A stretch of DNA of 64,000 nt, taken from contig NZ_BMYF01000003.1 of the NCBI RefSeq assembly GCF_014652135.1, positions 124,001 to 188,000 on the forward strand. Reading direction: 5' to 3'. Positions 27,277-36,951 of this stretch are shown here, piece by piece. Made by a program: the position numbers and the translations under genes. The DNA is from Mongoliitalea lutea (GTDB lineage: Bacteria; Bacteroidota; Bacteroidia; Cytophagales; Cyclobacteriaceae). Position 1 is the stretch's first letter. Each line of letters begins with the position of its first letter. The notes under the pieces were generated by a model. That model was not told the DNA's origin, searched no databases, and worked only from the letters and a program-made list of their open reading frames with translations.

Positions 27277-27861
27277 TTATTCTACTGTTAGAGTGATTTC
27301 ATCAAAGTAAATTTTTCCAGTTGTTCTTGGACCCATGACCAAGAAAACACTGATTCGATTCGAATCATTTGGGAAGTTTGGTAATGTCAGTTCAAATGGA
27401 GTCCAGTCAAAGGTTCCTGAAATGAAATTGGTTCTTTGACTGGAAACAGATCTTCCAAAAGTACCGCTAGCACCTTCTGCGGGCCAAGCTCTTACGGTCA
27501 CCCATACATTAGAGTTGATGCCGTTCAGCTCAATATTTTCCCCTTTCATCATCACTCGAAGTCTCAGTCTTCTATTGGCAAATGGCATGGGGCCTGTGTA
27601 ATGTTGGACCCAGGCAACAGAACCTGTAGCTTCTTCTGTGGTTCCTTCAAGGAATAAGGATCGGTTACCTGAAAAAAAGACTTCATCAGATACTCCAACA
27701 TTAAATGGAGTAGCCATCACTGAATTCCATGGACTCACATTATCCAATGAATTGGATAAATCGGTATTTCTGAGGAGTTGACTACCGGATGGTACCAGCT
27801 CTTCACGCTCCATACAACCCCAAAACAAACAAGCAGCACAAAATAGCAACAGCCTTTTCAT
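27277..27861 (-). CDS. Lipoprotein with predicted beta-sandwich domain
   Basis: The 194-residue protein has a lipoprotein signal (LLLFCAACLFWGC, lipid-modified Cys near residue 16). The mature part is beta-rich and resembles a carbohydrate-binding-module-like jelly roll: NTDLSNSLDNVSPW near the start, FSGNRSLFLEG, and a final IYFDEITLTVE strand. No specific family is recognised. It is probably anchored in the outer membrane. The gene is alone. Confidence 0.7.
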   Translation of the reverse strand: MKRLLLFCAACLFWGCMEREELVPSGSQLLRNTDLSNSLDNVSPWNSVMATPFNVGVSDEVFFSGNRSLFLEGTTEEATGSVAWVQHYTGPMPFANRRLRLRVMMKGENIELNGINSNVWVTVRAWPAEGASGTFGRSVSSQRTNFISGTFDWTPFELTLPNFPNDSNRISVFLVMGPRTTGKIYFDEITLTVE

Positions 27862-28021
27862 TTCCTTTTCAATTTGAGATTTAAAACGCTCATTTTTAAG
27901 TTCTTGTTGGGTATTTTGTTAAAATTTCTTAGAATTTCGGAAGAATTTGTTTATTTGAGAATTGTTTTGAAGAAATTTTTGATTTGAAATCATTTATAAA
28001 CCCAAAAAAACGCTACAACCT

Positions 28022-28879
28022 ATGCAAGACAGTATATTAACTGCTGTATTCTTACCCTTGGCTTTGGCATTTATCATGCTTGGGATGGGGCTATCACTGA
28101 CTACCAAGGATTTTAAAAATATTTTGGTATATCCTAAAGCTATTGGTTTAGGTTTGCTCAATCAGTTAATTCTCTTGCCTTTAATCGCATTTGCCCTCAT
28201 TCAAGTGTTTGGTTTAAGTGGAGCTTTTGCTGTAGGTTTTATGATTTTAGCTGCCTGTCCGGGTGGTGCTACCTCTAATCTAATAACGCATTTGTCCAGA
28301 GGGGACGTGGCCTTGTCTATCAGTTTGACGGCTGTTACTTCTTTCATTACGATTGTGACCATTCCTCTGATAGTTAATTTTTCTATCAGCTATTTTGGAG
28401 AGGAGGGAAGCGTTACGCTTCCTGTTTTGCAAACAATTATTCAAATTATGGGAGTAACGGTTGTGCCTGTGATCATTGGTATGCTATTGAAAAGAAGATT
28501 CCCTATGTTATCCGTCAAAGCAGATAAACCTGTAAGAATTGCATCGGCTGTAATTTTTTCTTTAGTGTTGATTGCAGCTATTTTAAAAGAAAGAGCGTCT
28601 ATTGTTGAATTCTTTATCGTGGCTGGACCAGTCTCTCTCAGCCTTAACATCGCTACCTTGGTTTTGGGTTTTTTCCTTGGTACACTCTTTTTCCTTCCCA
28701 AACGGCAACGGATGACTATTGCCATTGAGTCGGGTATTCAGAATGGTACCTTAGGGATTATGATAGCAGCGACCTTATTGAAAAATTCAGAAATGACCAT
28801 TCCCATAGCTATTTACAGCTTGATTATGTTTGTCAGTTCTGCAATCATCATTGTGGTGGAAAGTATTGTTAGAAAATGA
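28022..28879 (+). CDS. BASS-family sodium-dependent transporter
   Basis: The 285-residue, probably ten-helix protein belongs to the bile acid:sodium symporter family. Typical segments are LALAFIMLGMGLSLTTKDFK (N-terminal), the crossover-region CPGGATSNLITHLSRGDVALS (C-PGG-x-SN, near 79-99), and GIQNGTLGIMIA near the C-terminus. Bacterial members carry organic anions such as pantoate or sulfonated compounds; the substrate here is not determinable. It is transcribed alone. Confidence 0.9.
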   Translation: MQDSILTAVFLPLALAFIMLGMGLSLTTKDFKNILVYPKAIGLGLLNQLILLPLIAFALIQVFGLSGAFAVGFMILAACPGGATSNLITHLSRGDVALSISLTAVTSFITIVTIPLIVNFSISYFGEEGSVTLPVLQTIIQIMGVTVVPVIIGMLLKRRFPMLSVKADKPVRIASAVIFSLVLIAAILKERASIVEFFIVAGPVSLSLNIATLVLGFFLGTLFFLPKRQRMTIAIESGIQNGTLGIMIAATLLKNSEMTIPIAIYSLIMFVSSAIIIVVESIVRK

Positions 28880-29203
28880 CGAGATTATAACATAACCATT
28901 ATGACCCATAGATTTTTGTCCAATAGTGATAGGCAAGGTAAATAAGACTCTAGATTTTATTTCTAATGCCTATTTTTACAGTTAAATGTATGGAAAACCT
29001 AAGACAAATTATACTTATCAGTTTTGAAATTTACCATGAATTAATATCCAAAGTTTTCAAAAAAAGAAAGTAGAGTTTAGATTAAACTCTACTCCCTAAT
29101 TCCAAAGGAAATATCTTAAATTCCCTTGCTGAGAATCAAAAAAAATTAAAAGACATTTGTTCAAATTTACACTAGAATATTGTAAAGCTTGGTAAGAAAT
29201 ACC
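28880..29203. other. Intergenic region, no gene seen
   Basis: This AT-rich 324-nt stretch separates the 3' ends of the convergent BASS and penicillin acylase genes. It contains no convincing ORF or RNA gene; the only clear structure is the hairpin at 29069-29093. Confidence 0.7.
29059..29093 (-). terminator. Terminator for penicillin acylase gene
   Basis: AGTAGAGTTTA and TAAACTCTACT form a perfect 11-bp stem with a 3-nt loop. On the minus strand it is followed by TTTCTTTTTTT, fitting termination of the acylase transcript about 110 nt past its stop codon. Confidence 0.75.
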
Positions 29204-31600
29204 CTAGCTTCTTTTAAATACTAAGTTAGAAACAGCTTTTTCTTCAATTTCCTTCGCATTCATCAACATAGGGCGATAGTTACCAGTGGCAAACATGTGT
29301 GCTTGATCCTTATAGTATTTACTGAAAATATTTCCACTTTGACCTGTAGGAAGCACAGAGATAGCTGCATCTACATCTGCAAAATCCAAAATGATCCGCA
29401 TTGCAGGGCCAGAATTAACTTTGTAAATACCATCTCCATTCAACTTGAATGGTAATTTATTCACAGACTCTTCATTTGCGGTTACGGGAACAGTTTTAAC
29501 GTTAAAGATTTTATCCAATGGTTTTTTGGAGCCCAGGGGATGGGGATGTTCTACCTGTACCACTTTTTTCCACAACCACTCCGAATCTTTTTTACCTAAT
29601 TGTTCAGCTAATTCCTGTAGCGTTTTTTCCAAAGCAGCTGCAACGATGTCCTTTTTGGTTTCTACCACATCTGTTTCGATATTATCCCACCACTTGGAAT
29701 CTTCTGAGCGAATCAAGGTTGGCACACTGCGGATATAGAGAAAGGTGGTCAAGAAAGTACTGAAATCATCTTCTCCCAATTCATCTGCCATCATGCCATG
29801 CAGTGTATGATACAGCCATTTATAATAGACGGTAGGGGCAATGATATCCAAATCATGATTACCTGACCAGCGTTCAAGTGCTTTCAACGCATCTGTATAA
29901 GGTCCAAAAGCTTCTTTTCCAACTGCGGCAATCATAGACTGCGCATTCAACGGATGGTTTTCATTGATGGCTTCTAATTGCAGTTTTTGAATACTTTCAG
30001 CTGTCCAATCGTTACGTGCGGTTACGGTTTTGGCAATTCTGTTCCACCGATCTCCTGGGTAGTAATAGCCAGGGAAAAATGTTCCATTGCTTAAAGTATC
30101 TGGCTGATTATTAGCTGAAGCCACAAATCCAGAGGGAGGATTGATGCTCATGGGGTTTTCCGAAAAAGGCATCCAACCCTGAGGTTCATCATCCGGATTG
30201 CTACCGTCCAAAAACACCTTGGAATTCACATGTGCCGGACGTATAGGCAAGCGAGCTACTGCCCACCAAGCTATATTTCCTTCCTTATCTCCATACATGA
30301 TGTTCAGACCGGGCGCATGAATCAAAGGAGCAGCCGCTTCCACATCCTCAATGGTTTGTGCGTGATTCAATTTCCACAATGCTTCCATAGCCTTGGAAGG
30401 CTCCAATATATACACCCACCAAGAAGCCACTGGATTGGCGGTCAAGCGGGAGATTTCAGGAACCACTTCATTCATAATCGGACCATGAATAGACTCACGA
30501 ATGGTAATCACTACGGGGTCCTTTCCTTTGACCGGAATGAGTTCTTCTCTAATAGTCATGGGCACAAAACCATCTCCATACTTAGTTTCAAGGGAATTTT
30601 CTGGGTTTAATTGCTCCTCAAAGAAATCCTGATCATCATTTTCAAACATGGTCAAGCCTATGCTATGATGTCTGCTATGACCTACCAAGCCAAATGGAAG
30701 GCCTGCTAAATGATTTCCATAAAAGCTAAAGCCAGGATACTCCAAATGCGCTTCAAACCATACAGATGGCTGTGCAAAACCAATATGGGTATCGTTGCAG
30801 AATAAGACTTCTCCAGATGCTGTCCGCTCCGGCGCAATCACCCATGCATTGGAACCTTCCAACATAGGGACGGGTAGTTTATCCAAGAAAGCGATGGTTT
30901 GCTTGCTTCGGACAATGGTTCCTGTTTCTACATCCCTTTCAGGATAGTGATTAGGAATAACATAATGCTCCGGTAATGTATGAATGGAAAGCGACTTGGT
31001 GTAATCAGCACCTAAGTTTCTGACAATTTTGGTCACCAAAGGATCAGTCCTGACAGCCATGGCAAAAGAAAAAGCCATATAGCCTGCCACTCCATGCATG
31101 TCATTGATCGTGAACTCACGAGGTTTGGATCCTAGCAAGGTATATTCTATGGGTAATTTACCTTCCTGAATAAATTGATTCACTCCTTTAATATATGCTT
31201 CTGTGGCTGATTTCCACTCAGAAGGGCCTTCTTGATTCCATACTTCTGTACTCCAGACGGCATGCTGTGGGATACCAAGGGTTCTGAAGAATTTATCGAT
31301 ATCTAAGACATCTTCTCCTAAAAATTCAGCTAAGGTACCTGTACCCACTCTTCGCATCATATCCATCTGGAAAATTCTATCTTGAGCATGCAGATACCCG
31401 AGTGCTTGATAGGTGTCTTCGGCATTTTGCCCGTAAATATGGGGGATACCATGTGAATCAAAATACACGGTAACTTCCTCATTCAGGCCATCCAAGGTTA
31501 TTTGTCCCGAATACTGTGGAGAATGGGCGTTTTTAAGTAACAAAAAGCCTACTAATAAGACTACTAGTAGGCTGAAGAATACGTAGAGTAATTTTTTCAT
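29204..31600 (-). CDS. Penicillin acylase family Ntn-hydrolase
   Basis: This 798-residue exported precursor has an N-terminal hydrophobic signal/anchor (LLYVFFSLLVVLLVGFLLL). It matures by self-cleavage before Ser250 in LEGSNAWVIAPERTASG, which becomes the N-terminal nucleophile of the beta chain; the alpha chain precedes it. ASANNQPD and the FCNDTHIG segment are further family signatures. The enzymes hydrolyse amides such as penicillins or acyl-homoserine lactones; the natural substrate is not clear. It is one gene, convergent with BASS and next to the class III aminotransferase. Confidence 0.93.
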   Translation of the reverse strand: MKKLLYVFFSLLVVLLVGFLLLKNAHSPQYSGQITLDGLNEEVTVYFDSHGIPHIYGQNAEDTYQALGYLHAQDRIFQMDMMRRVGTGTLAEFLGEDVLDIDKFFRTLGIPQHAVWSTEVWNQEGPSEWKSATEAYIKGVNQFIQEGKLPIEYTLLGSKPREFTINDMHGVAGYMAFSFAMAVRTDPLVTKIVRNLGADYTKSLSIHTLPEHYVIPNHYPERDVETGTIVRSKQTIAFLDKLPVPMLEGSNAWVIAPERTASGEVLFCNDTHIGFAQPSVWFEAHLEYPGFSFYGNHLAGLPFGLVGHSRHHSIGLTMFENDDQDFFEEQLNPENSLETKYGDGFVPMTIREELIPVKGKDPVVITIRESIHGPIMNEVVPEISRLTANPVASWWVYILEPSKAMEALWKLNHAQTIEDVEAAAPLIHAPGLNIMYGDKEGNIAWWAVARLPIRPAHVNSKVFLDGSNPDDEPQGWMPFSENPMSINPPSGFVASANNQPDTLSNGTFFPGYYYPGDRWNRIAKTVTARNDWTAESIQKLQLEAINENHPLNAQSMIAAVGKEAFGPYTDALKALERWSGNHDLDIIAPTVYYKWLYHTLHGMMADELGEDDFSTFLTTFLYIRSVPTLIRSEDSKWWDNIETDVVETKKDIVAAALEKTLQELAEQLGKKDSEWLWKKVVQVEHPHPLGSKKPLDKIFNVKTVPVTANEESVNKLPFKLNGDGIYKVNSGPAMRIILDFADVDAAISVLPTGQSGNIFSKYYKDQAHMFATGNYRPMLMNAKEIEEKAVSNLVFKRS

Positions 31601-31660
31601 GGGTAAGTTTGGGCTTTAAAGAAGGAAATTTAAGTCTTTCCTCCTGAATATAAAAGCCGC

Positions 31661-32836
31661 TTATCCGATTGCCTGCAAGATAATTGCGCAAGCTTCACGG
31701 ATTTCTTCTTCGGTTATGACCAAAGGTGGGGCTATCCGCATGCTATCATCGCAGAATAGAAACCAATCAGTAATCACCCCCATCCCGATTGCTCGATCAA
31801 TGATGGGTTTCAATACCTCGAAGGACTCAAATTCTATAGCCATCATTAAGCCTTTATTTCGGATAGCTATGATTTTAGGGTGTACTAAAAGCTCTTTAAA
31901 AAGGTTTGCTTTAGTTTCTACCTGTTCCAATAAATTGGATTTCTGAATAACTTTTAGGGTGGCCAATGAAGCTGCTGAAGAAACTGGATGCCCTCCAAAA
32001 GTAGTGATATGTCCCAACAATGGGTTGCTTTTAAAGGAAGCCATCACCACTTGATTAGCGATAAAAGCTCCAATAGGCATACCGCCGCCCATACCTTTGG
32101 CACAAACAAGTATATCTGGCACAATTTCAAAGTGTTCAAATGCCCAAAATTTACCTGTACGACCAAATCCTGCTTGTATTTCATCCAAGATCAGTAAGGT
32201 GCCTGTTTCATCGCAGCGCTTTCTTAAGGCTTGAAAATACTGCTTACAGGCAACTCGGATACCTGCTTCTCCTTGAATCGTTTCAATAATTACAGCTGCC
32301 GTTTGCTCAGTTATCTGATCCAACTGATAATAGCTTCCATACAGAATATTACTGATACCAGGGAGTAGGGGACGATAGGCACGCTTAAATACCTCATTCC
32401 CTCCTACGGATAAGGAACCATGACTCGATCCATGATAGGCATTGATACAGGAGATGATTTCTCGTCGATTGGTGTAGCGTTTGGCTAGTTTTAGAGCACC
32501 TTCAACTGCCTCTGAACCTGAATTGACCAAATAGACATTATTCAAGGTGTCAGGAAGTGTTTGACAGAGTGCTTGAGCTAATTGCACTTGTGGGCTTTGT
32601 ACATATTCCCCATAGACCATCAGGTGCAAGTACTTATCCAATTGCTCTTGAATAGCATTCAAAACCTGCGGATGTCTATGGCCTACGTTACTCACTCCAA
32701 TTCCGGATATTAAATCAATATATCGTTTGCCATCTGGCCCATACATGTAAATTCCTTCCGCACGCTCGATTTCTATCATCAAGGGAAAATCAGTGGTTTG
32801 TGCCAAATGATTGAGAAATAGCTGTCTATTGTTCAT
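31661..32836 (-). CDS. Class III PLP aminotransferase
   Basis: The 391-residue enzyme belongs to the acetylornithine/4-aminobutyrate aminotransferase family. It shows DLISGIGVSNVGHRHP (near 41-56), the phosphate-loop NSGSEAVEGALKLAKRY (near 105-121), the cofactor-binding ILDEIQAGFGRTGKFW, and the PLP lysine in CAKGMGGGMPIGAF. The amino donor and acceptor cannot be assigned, and no arginine-biosynthesis genes adjoin it. It begins 2 nt after the methyltransferase gene on the same strand, so cotranscription is likely. Confidence 0.93.
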   Translation of the reverse strand: MNNRQLFLNHLAQTTDFPLMIEIERAEGIYMYGPDGKRYIDLISGIGVSNVGHRHPQVLNAIQEQLDKYLHLMVYGEYVQSPQVQLAQALCQTLPDTLNNVYLVNSGSEAVEGALKLAKRYTNRREIISCINAYHGSSHGSLSVGGNEVFKRAYRPLLPGISNILYGSYYQLDQITEQTAAVIIETIQGEAGIRVACKQYFQALRKRCDETGTLLILDEIQAGFGRTGKFWAFEHFEIVPDILVCAKGMGGGMPIGAFIANQVVMASFKSNPLLGHITTFGGHPVSSAASLATLKVIQKSNLLEQVETKANLFKELLVHPKIIAIRNKGLMMAIEFESFEVLKPIIDRAIGMGVITDWFLFCDDSMRIAPPLVITEEEIREACAIILQAIG

Positions 32837-32838
32837 GC

Positions 32839-33732
32839 TTAACTTCTGAATCTAAAAAAGATGCCTAGTGGTAGTTTCTTTTCAAATTTATCAACCAAAT
32901 AAAGCTCACCATGTTCAGCATTGTCCACTTTTGGGAAATTGGAACGGATTAAGTTGGCTGCAATCATGGAGCTAAAACTCAAGGAATACATGTTGAGGAT
33001 AAGAAAATGATGTTCAGGATCTAAAATCTCCGAGCATACTTTGAGCATTTCATTGATTTGTTCTTCCAAAATCCATTTTTCACCATCGGGCCCTCTACCG
33101 TAAGCAGGAGGATCCAAGATGATTCCATGATACGTATTTCCTCTTCTTTGCTCCCGTTTGATGAATTTCATGGCATCGTCTACAATCCAGCGGATGCCAT
33201 CGAGTTTGGAACTTTCCATATTGTGTTTGGACCAAGTCACCACTTGCTTCACAGAATCCAAATGGGTGACATCGGCACCACAAGCACGAGCAGCAACACT
33301 AGCCGCTCCAGTGTAGGCAAAAAGATTCAAGACCTTTGGCTTAGCAATCGGGAAGGTTTTTAGTGTTTCGCTAATGTAATCCCAATTGACTGCCTGTTCG
33401 GGAAAAAGTCCGATATGTTTGAAAGAAGTCATGGCTAGATTGAGTGTTAAATCCAGACCATGAGGATTTTTATAAGCTACCTGCCAATTGTGTGGAATGC
33501 GCTTGAACTCTTGCCATTGGCCTTTTTCGGGATTATTTTTTTCTTTAGCAAAATGTGCATGTGCTATGGATCGCCATTCGGATTCGGGCATACTTTTATC
33601 CCAAATAGCCTGAGGTTCAGGTCTACTTAAGATAAACTTTCCAAATCTTTCCAGTTTTTCAAATCCTCCTGTATCGATCAATTCATAGTCTGTCCAATGG
33701 GAGGGGCACAAGGAGAGTATACTTTCTTTCAT
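32839..33732 (-). CDS. RlmI-like class I SAM-dependent methyltransferase
   Basis: The 297-residue protein resembles the methyltransferase part of RlmI-type 23S rRNA (cytosine) methyltransferases but lacks their N-terminal PUA domain. Motif I is VLNLFAYTGAASVAARACGA (near 139-158), and a substrate-contacting LDPPAYGRGPDG block lies near 208-219. The target could be RNA. It precedes the class III aminotransferase by 2 nt, an arrangement that gives no functional hint. Confidence 0.88.
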   Translation of the reverse strand: MKESILSLCPSHWTDYELIDTGGFEKLERFGKFILSRPEPQAIWDKSMPESEWRSIAHAHFAKEKNNPEKGQWQEFKRIPHNWQVAYKNPHGLDLTLNLAMTSFKHIGLFPEQAVNWDYISETLKTFPIAKPKVLNLFAYTGAASVAARACGADVTHLDSVKQVVTWSKHNMESSKLDGIRWIVDDAMKFIKREQRRGNTYHGIILDPPAYGRGPDGEKWILEEQINEMLKVCSEILDPEHHFLILNMYSLSFSSMIAANLIRSNFPKVDNAEHGELYLVDKFEKKLPLGIFFRFRS

Positions 33733-33868
33733 CCTGCAAAAGTAAGCAATCCTTTATGATGACTGGATATTTTATGGGAGAACTTCATCGGCTTGGTTTT
33801 ATAATTGATAATTCTTTCCGATTTTAATGCTATTATTGAATTGATCAAACTAAACACTATTTTAAAAA

Positions 33869-34540
33869 ATGAATTGGAGAAATTTAGTAACTGTATGTCT
33901 GGTTTTAATAAGTTTTGTAAGAGTAACCAAGGCACAAACACCCATTCAGGAATATACGCTTGATGCCTCTAGAAGCTTCAGGTTGAATGCTATTTCTGTA
34001 GGGGTTAAATGTACTCCACTACTTTTTGAAAAAGCACAGTTGGGTACAATTACCCTAACTAATGGAAAAATTTATGAGAATATCCCCTTTAATATCAACT
34101 TGAATAGAGGAGATTTATTTATTCAGACTGATGGTGTAGATTCAGATCCTTTTCCGGTAAATAATTGGGTAAGTGTAGAAACAGGTCAAGGTCAGAAGCG
34201 TTTGTTTTCTCGTGAACGGATTGGTGCTAAACAAGAGATTTCAGAACTTTTATGGAAAGGAGATGGCAAGCGTATCGTTGCAGTACACCGGAAAACTTTT
34301 ATAAGACCTTCCACGCAGCGTGATAGCTATTCAGGTCCTCAATATGATGAATTTAGGCATGAAATCAATTATTTTGATATTCAAGGTATGAACATTTCAG
34401 AGATAAAAACCACCAAACGAGGATTAAAAGCTTATGCAGGTTCGAAGGAAAAAGAAGTGCATGAACTGATCAAAAAAGAAAAACTTAAGCTTGAGAATCC
34501 TGAGGATTTTAAACTTGTGGTAGAACTTGTCAATAAGTAA
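33869..34540 (+). CDS. Exported protein of unknown function
   Basis: The 223-residue protein has a signal peptide (WRNLVTVCLVLISFVRVTKAQ) and a beta-rich mature region with GTITLTNGKIYENIPFNIN and DLFIQTDGV segments, ending in a charged tail. No named family is recognised. It is transcribed divergently from the methyltransferase and convergently with the NRAMP-like gene. It is presumed periplasmic or surface located. Confidence 0.7.
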   Translation: MNWRNLVTVCLVLISFVRVTKAQTPIQEYTLDASRSFRLNAISVGVKCTPLLFEKAQLGTITLTNGKIYENIPFNINLNRGDLFIQTDGVDSDPFPVNNWVSVETGQGQKRLFSRERIGAKQEISELLWKGDGKRIVAVHRKTFIRPSTQRDSYSGPQYDEFRHEINYFDIQGMNISEIKTTKRGLKAYAGSKEKEVHELIKKEKLKLENPEDFKLVVELVNK

Positions 34541-34564
34541 ATTTTAATTGATGAAAAAAGCAAT

Positions 34565-35785
34565 TTAGATACTGGAATAAACTCTAAAAACACTAACAGC
34601 ACTTAGTAGCAGGGTTATTATCCAAACTGTCACTGCTATTACATTTTGAATCTTTGTATTTTGAAACTTTCCCATGATTTCTGATTGATTGACTATCCAG
34701 ATGAGGTAGGCCGCAACCAATGGGAGGAGGATGCCATTAGCAACTTGGGCGAGGGTAATCAGTTGCACGGGCTTGATACCCAATGAAGCAAATAACAGCC
34801 CCAAAAACACGATAAACCCCATACTGATCCGCATGGGCATACTTTTGATGGAATTATCCCAACCAAAACTTCCACAAACCACTAATGCAGCTGCCATAGG
34901 CGCAGTCATGGCTGAGGTTAGACCTGCGGCAAAAAGGCCGAATGCAATAAAATAGGTCGCATATTTCCCCAATAAAGGCTCCAAACCCAGGGCCATATCC
35001 ACCGCCGAGCTTACCGCTCCACCTTGCTGACTTGCTCCGGTAATCACGATGGCCATGGATACCGTCCCACCAATGACGATGGCAATGAGTGTATCTTTTC
35101 TTAGAATCCCCAAATCTTCCGAATTACGCCATTTTTGGGCCACCAAGGAGGCATGTAAAAACAAGTTGTAAGGAACTACGGTAGTGCCGATTAAGGCTAC
35201 GATGACCAAAATATTTCCTCCGTTGACTGTGGGCACAAAACCTCTCCCAAACTCAGTCCAAGAAGGAAATACCATCACAGCAGCTACTAGAAAAGCTATA
35301 CTCATACCCACCACCAAGGCAGTTAGAGATTTGGTAATCAAGGACATATTACCAGATAATAAAAATCCAAATGCCAATACCCCGATTAACAGTTGGGCAG
35401 CATTGAGTGTAAGTTTGCCCAGGGTGTATACGGGCAGGGGAAGCAATAACGAAAGTCCCAAGGTGCCTCCGGTAATATTTCCTGCTTCATAGGCGGCATT
35501 TCCCAATACCACAGCTAGTATAACCAAACCTATGGAAAAAACTTTAGCCATCGGTAGGGTCAGATGCTGTTTGAGGTTTTCTAACAAACCCTGCTGACTG
35601 ATTAACCCGATTCTAGAGGCCATTTCCTGTAAGACCGAGGTAGTGATGATGGACAAACCTAGCGCCCATAGTAAATCATACCCAAATTCAACCCCAGCTA
35701 AGGTACAGATGGTGACAGTGCCAGGACCGATAAAGGCAGCGGCAATGATGGGGCCGGGACCTAAGGGGCGCTTACCAAGCTTCAT
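34565..35785 (-). CDS. NRAMP-related (SLC11-like) transporter with altered metal site
   Basis: This 406-residue, about 11-helix protein has the NRAMP fold and length. The first-helix DPGN motif of canonical manganese/iron transporters is replaced by GPGT (20-23). The sixth-helix MPHN motif is VPYN (204-207) within TTVVPYNLFLHASLV. Three of the four usual metal contacts (Asp, Asn, Met) are therefore missing. It may carry a different cation, such as magnesium, or work by another mechanism. It overlaps the DUF2891 gene by ATGA (35782-35785), implying translational coupling. Confidence 0.85.
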   Translation of the reverse strand: MKLGKRPLGPGPIIAAAFIGPGTVTICTLAGVEFGYDLLWALGLSIITTSVLQEMASRIGLISQQGLLENLKQHLTLPMAKVFSIGLVILAVVLGNAAYEAGNITGGTLGLSLLLPLPVYTLGKLTLNAAQLLIGVLAFGFLLSGNMSLITKSLTALVVGMSIAFLVAAVMVFPSWTEFGRGFVPTVNGGNILVIVALIGTTVVPYNLFLHASLVAQKWRNSEDLGILRKDTLIAIVIGGTVSMAIVITGASQQGGAVSSAVDMALGLEPLLGKYATYFIAFGLFAAGLTSAMTAPMAAALVVCGSFGWDNSIKSMPMRISMGFIVFLGLLFASLGIKPVQLITLAQVANGILLPLVAAYLIWIVNQSEIMGKFQNTKIQNVIAVTVWIITLLLSAVSVFRVYSSI

Positions 35786-36843
35786 AGGGGACGTTGTATC
35801 AAGGCATAGATCGCAAAACTACCCAACCAATGCGTACCCTCGTAATTATCATCTACGATGGACGGCAAGGAGAAATTCATATGCACATCGCCCAAGTCAA
35901 TCAAGTGAGGAAAGATATCCGGGAAATTTCTGGCCAAACCATACATCACCCAAGCCCGACTGAAATTCACTCCATCCAAATGCACCAACTTTCCATCCGC
36001 TCTGTCAGAAACTTTACCAGGTTCCCAATAAAAATCCGCCGTAAAGATTTCCGGTAGAAAACTGTAAGCCCAATCAATAAATTCGGAGGGCGGCATAACC
36101 TTTCGCATGATATCCAATTCCTGAAAGCAAGGGGACAAAAAGTCAAAACCACTGGGTTCCCAAGCTAAGGGACAATTCATGTCCTCAAAAAACCAATCCT
36201 TTGACCGCTGTTCAATTAATCTAGCTAAGGCTTGATTTTGAACAGTTTGGGCATAATCATACGCAAAACTCAGCCCAAAGGCAATATTCGTATGCTCTCC
36301 CACACGGATAGGGTAGATCAATTTGGGTAGAAACTCCAAATATTTTTCCACCATCAAATCTGTCAGGGGCTGCAGGTTTTGTTCCAATTGCTTGGCCCAA
36401 GGATCATCCCAAGTATGTAATTCTTCTGCTAATTTCAACACCCATGCCCAACCGTAGGTCCGCTCAAAACTTCCGTTTTGCGGCATATGGAAATAGGCAA
36501 CTTCTTCCAGAATATTAGCCGCTGAGATATTTTCTTCCAGTTTCTGACGGATCACATCCGCATCATCCAATTCAGGAAATTGTTTCAACAAGGCAATCAA
36601 CATCCAATGCCCATGAACACTTGAATGCCAGTCAAAACAACCATAAAAAGCCGGAAGAAGCGCTTTTGGGCCTTTGAGATAAGATGCGTCGCCTAAGGTT
36701 TGATTCAGCTTATTGGGGTATTCTGTCTGAAGACAATGCAAAGGAAGCTGGGCCAATCGGTTGGCTTGTTCCAGATTAAAGGTGGGGGTGCCGGTGTCCT
36801 GAATGGTCCACATAGACCACAACAAAAGCATTAAGTTCATCAT
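35782..36843 (-). CDS. DUF2891 protein
   Basis: The 353-residue protein matches DUF2891: the opening AYLKGPKALLPAFYGCFDWHSSVHGHWML-type block appears as KALLPAFYGCFDWHSSVHGH (about 63-82). Conserved tryptophan/histidine-rich segments include AYFHMPQNGSFERTYGWAW and PSGFDFLSPCFQE. The fold is probably an alpha/alpha toroid. A short hydrophobic N-terminus could be a signal. Function is unknown. It precedes and overlaps the NRAMP-like gene, an association worth noting. Confidence 0.85.
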   Translation of the reverse strand: MMNLMLLLWSMWTIQDTGTPTFNLEQANRLAQLPLHCLQTEYPNKLNQTLGDASYLKGPKALLPAFYGCFDWHSSVHGHWMLIALLKQFPELDDADVIRQKLEENISAANILEEVAYFHMPQNGSFERTYGWAWVLKLAEELHTWDDPWAKQLEQNLQPLTDLMVEKYLEFLPKLIYPIRVGEHTNIAFGLSFAYDYAQTVQNQALARLIEQRSKDWFFEDMNCPLAWEPSGFDFLSPCFQELDIMRKVMPPSEFIDWAYSFLPEIFTADFYWEPGKVSDRADGKLVHLDGVNFSRAWVMYGLARNFPDIFPHLIDLGDVHMNFSLPSIVDDNYEGTHWLGSFAIYALIQRPL

Positions 36844-36951
36844 ATCGCTTGATTACAGCTATTGTATAGGCAAAGTATGGATAAAATCACTTGTATACCA
36901 AAGTTTTTTCTTCAAATTCGTTATTCGAACACTTCACTGAAAACATAGACT

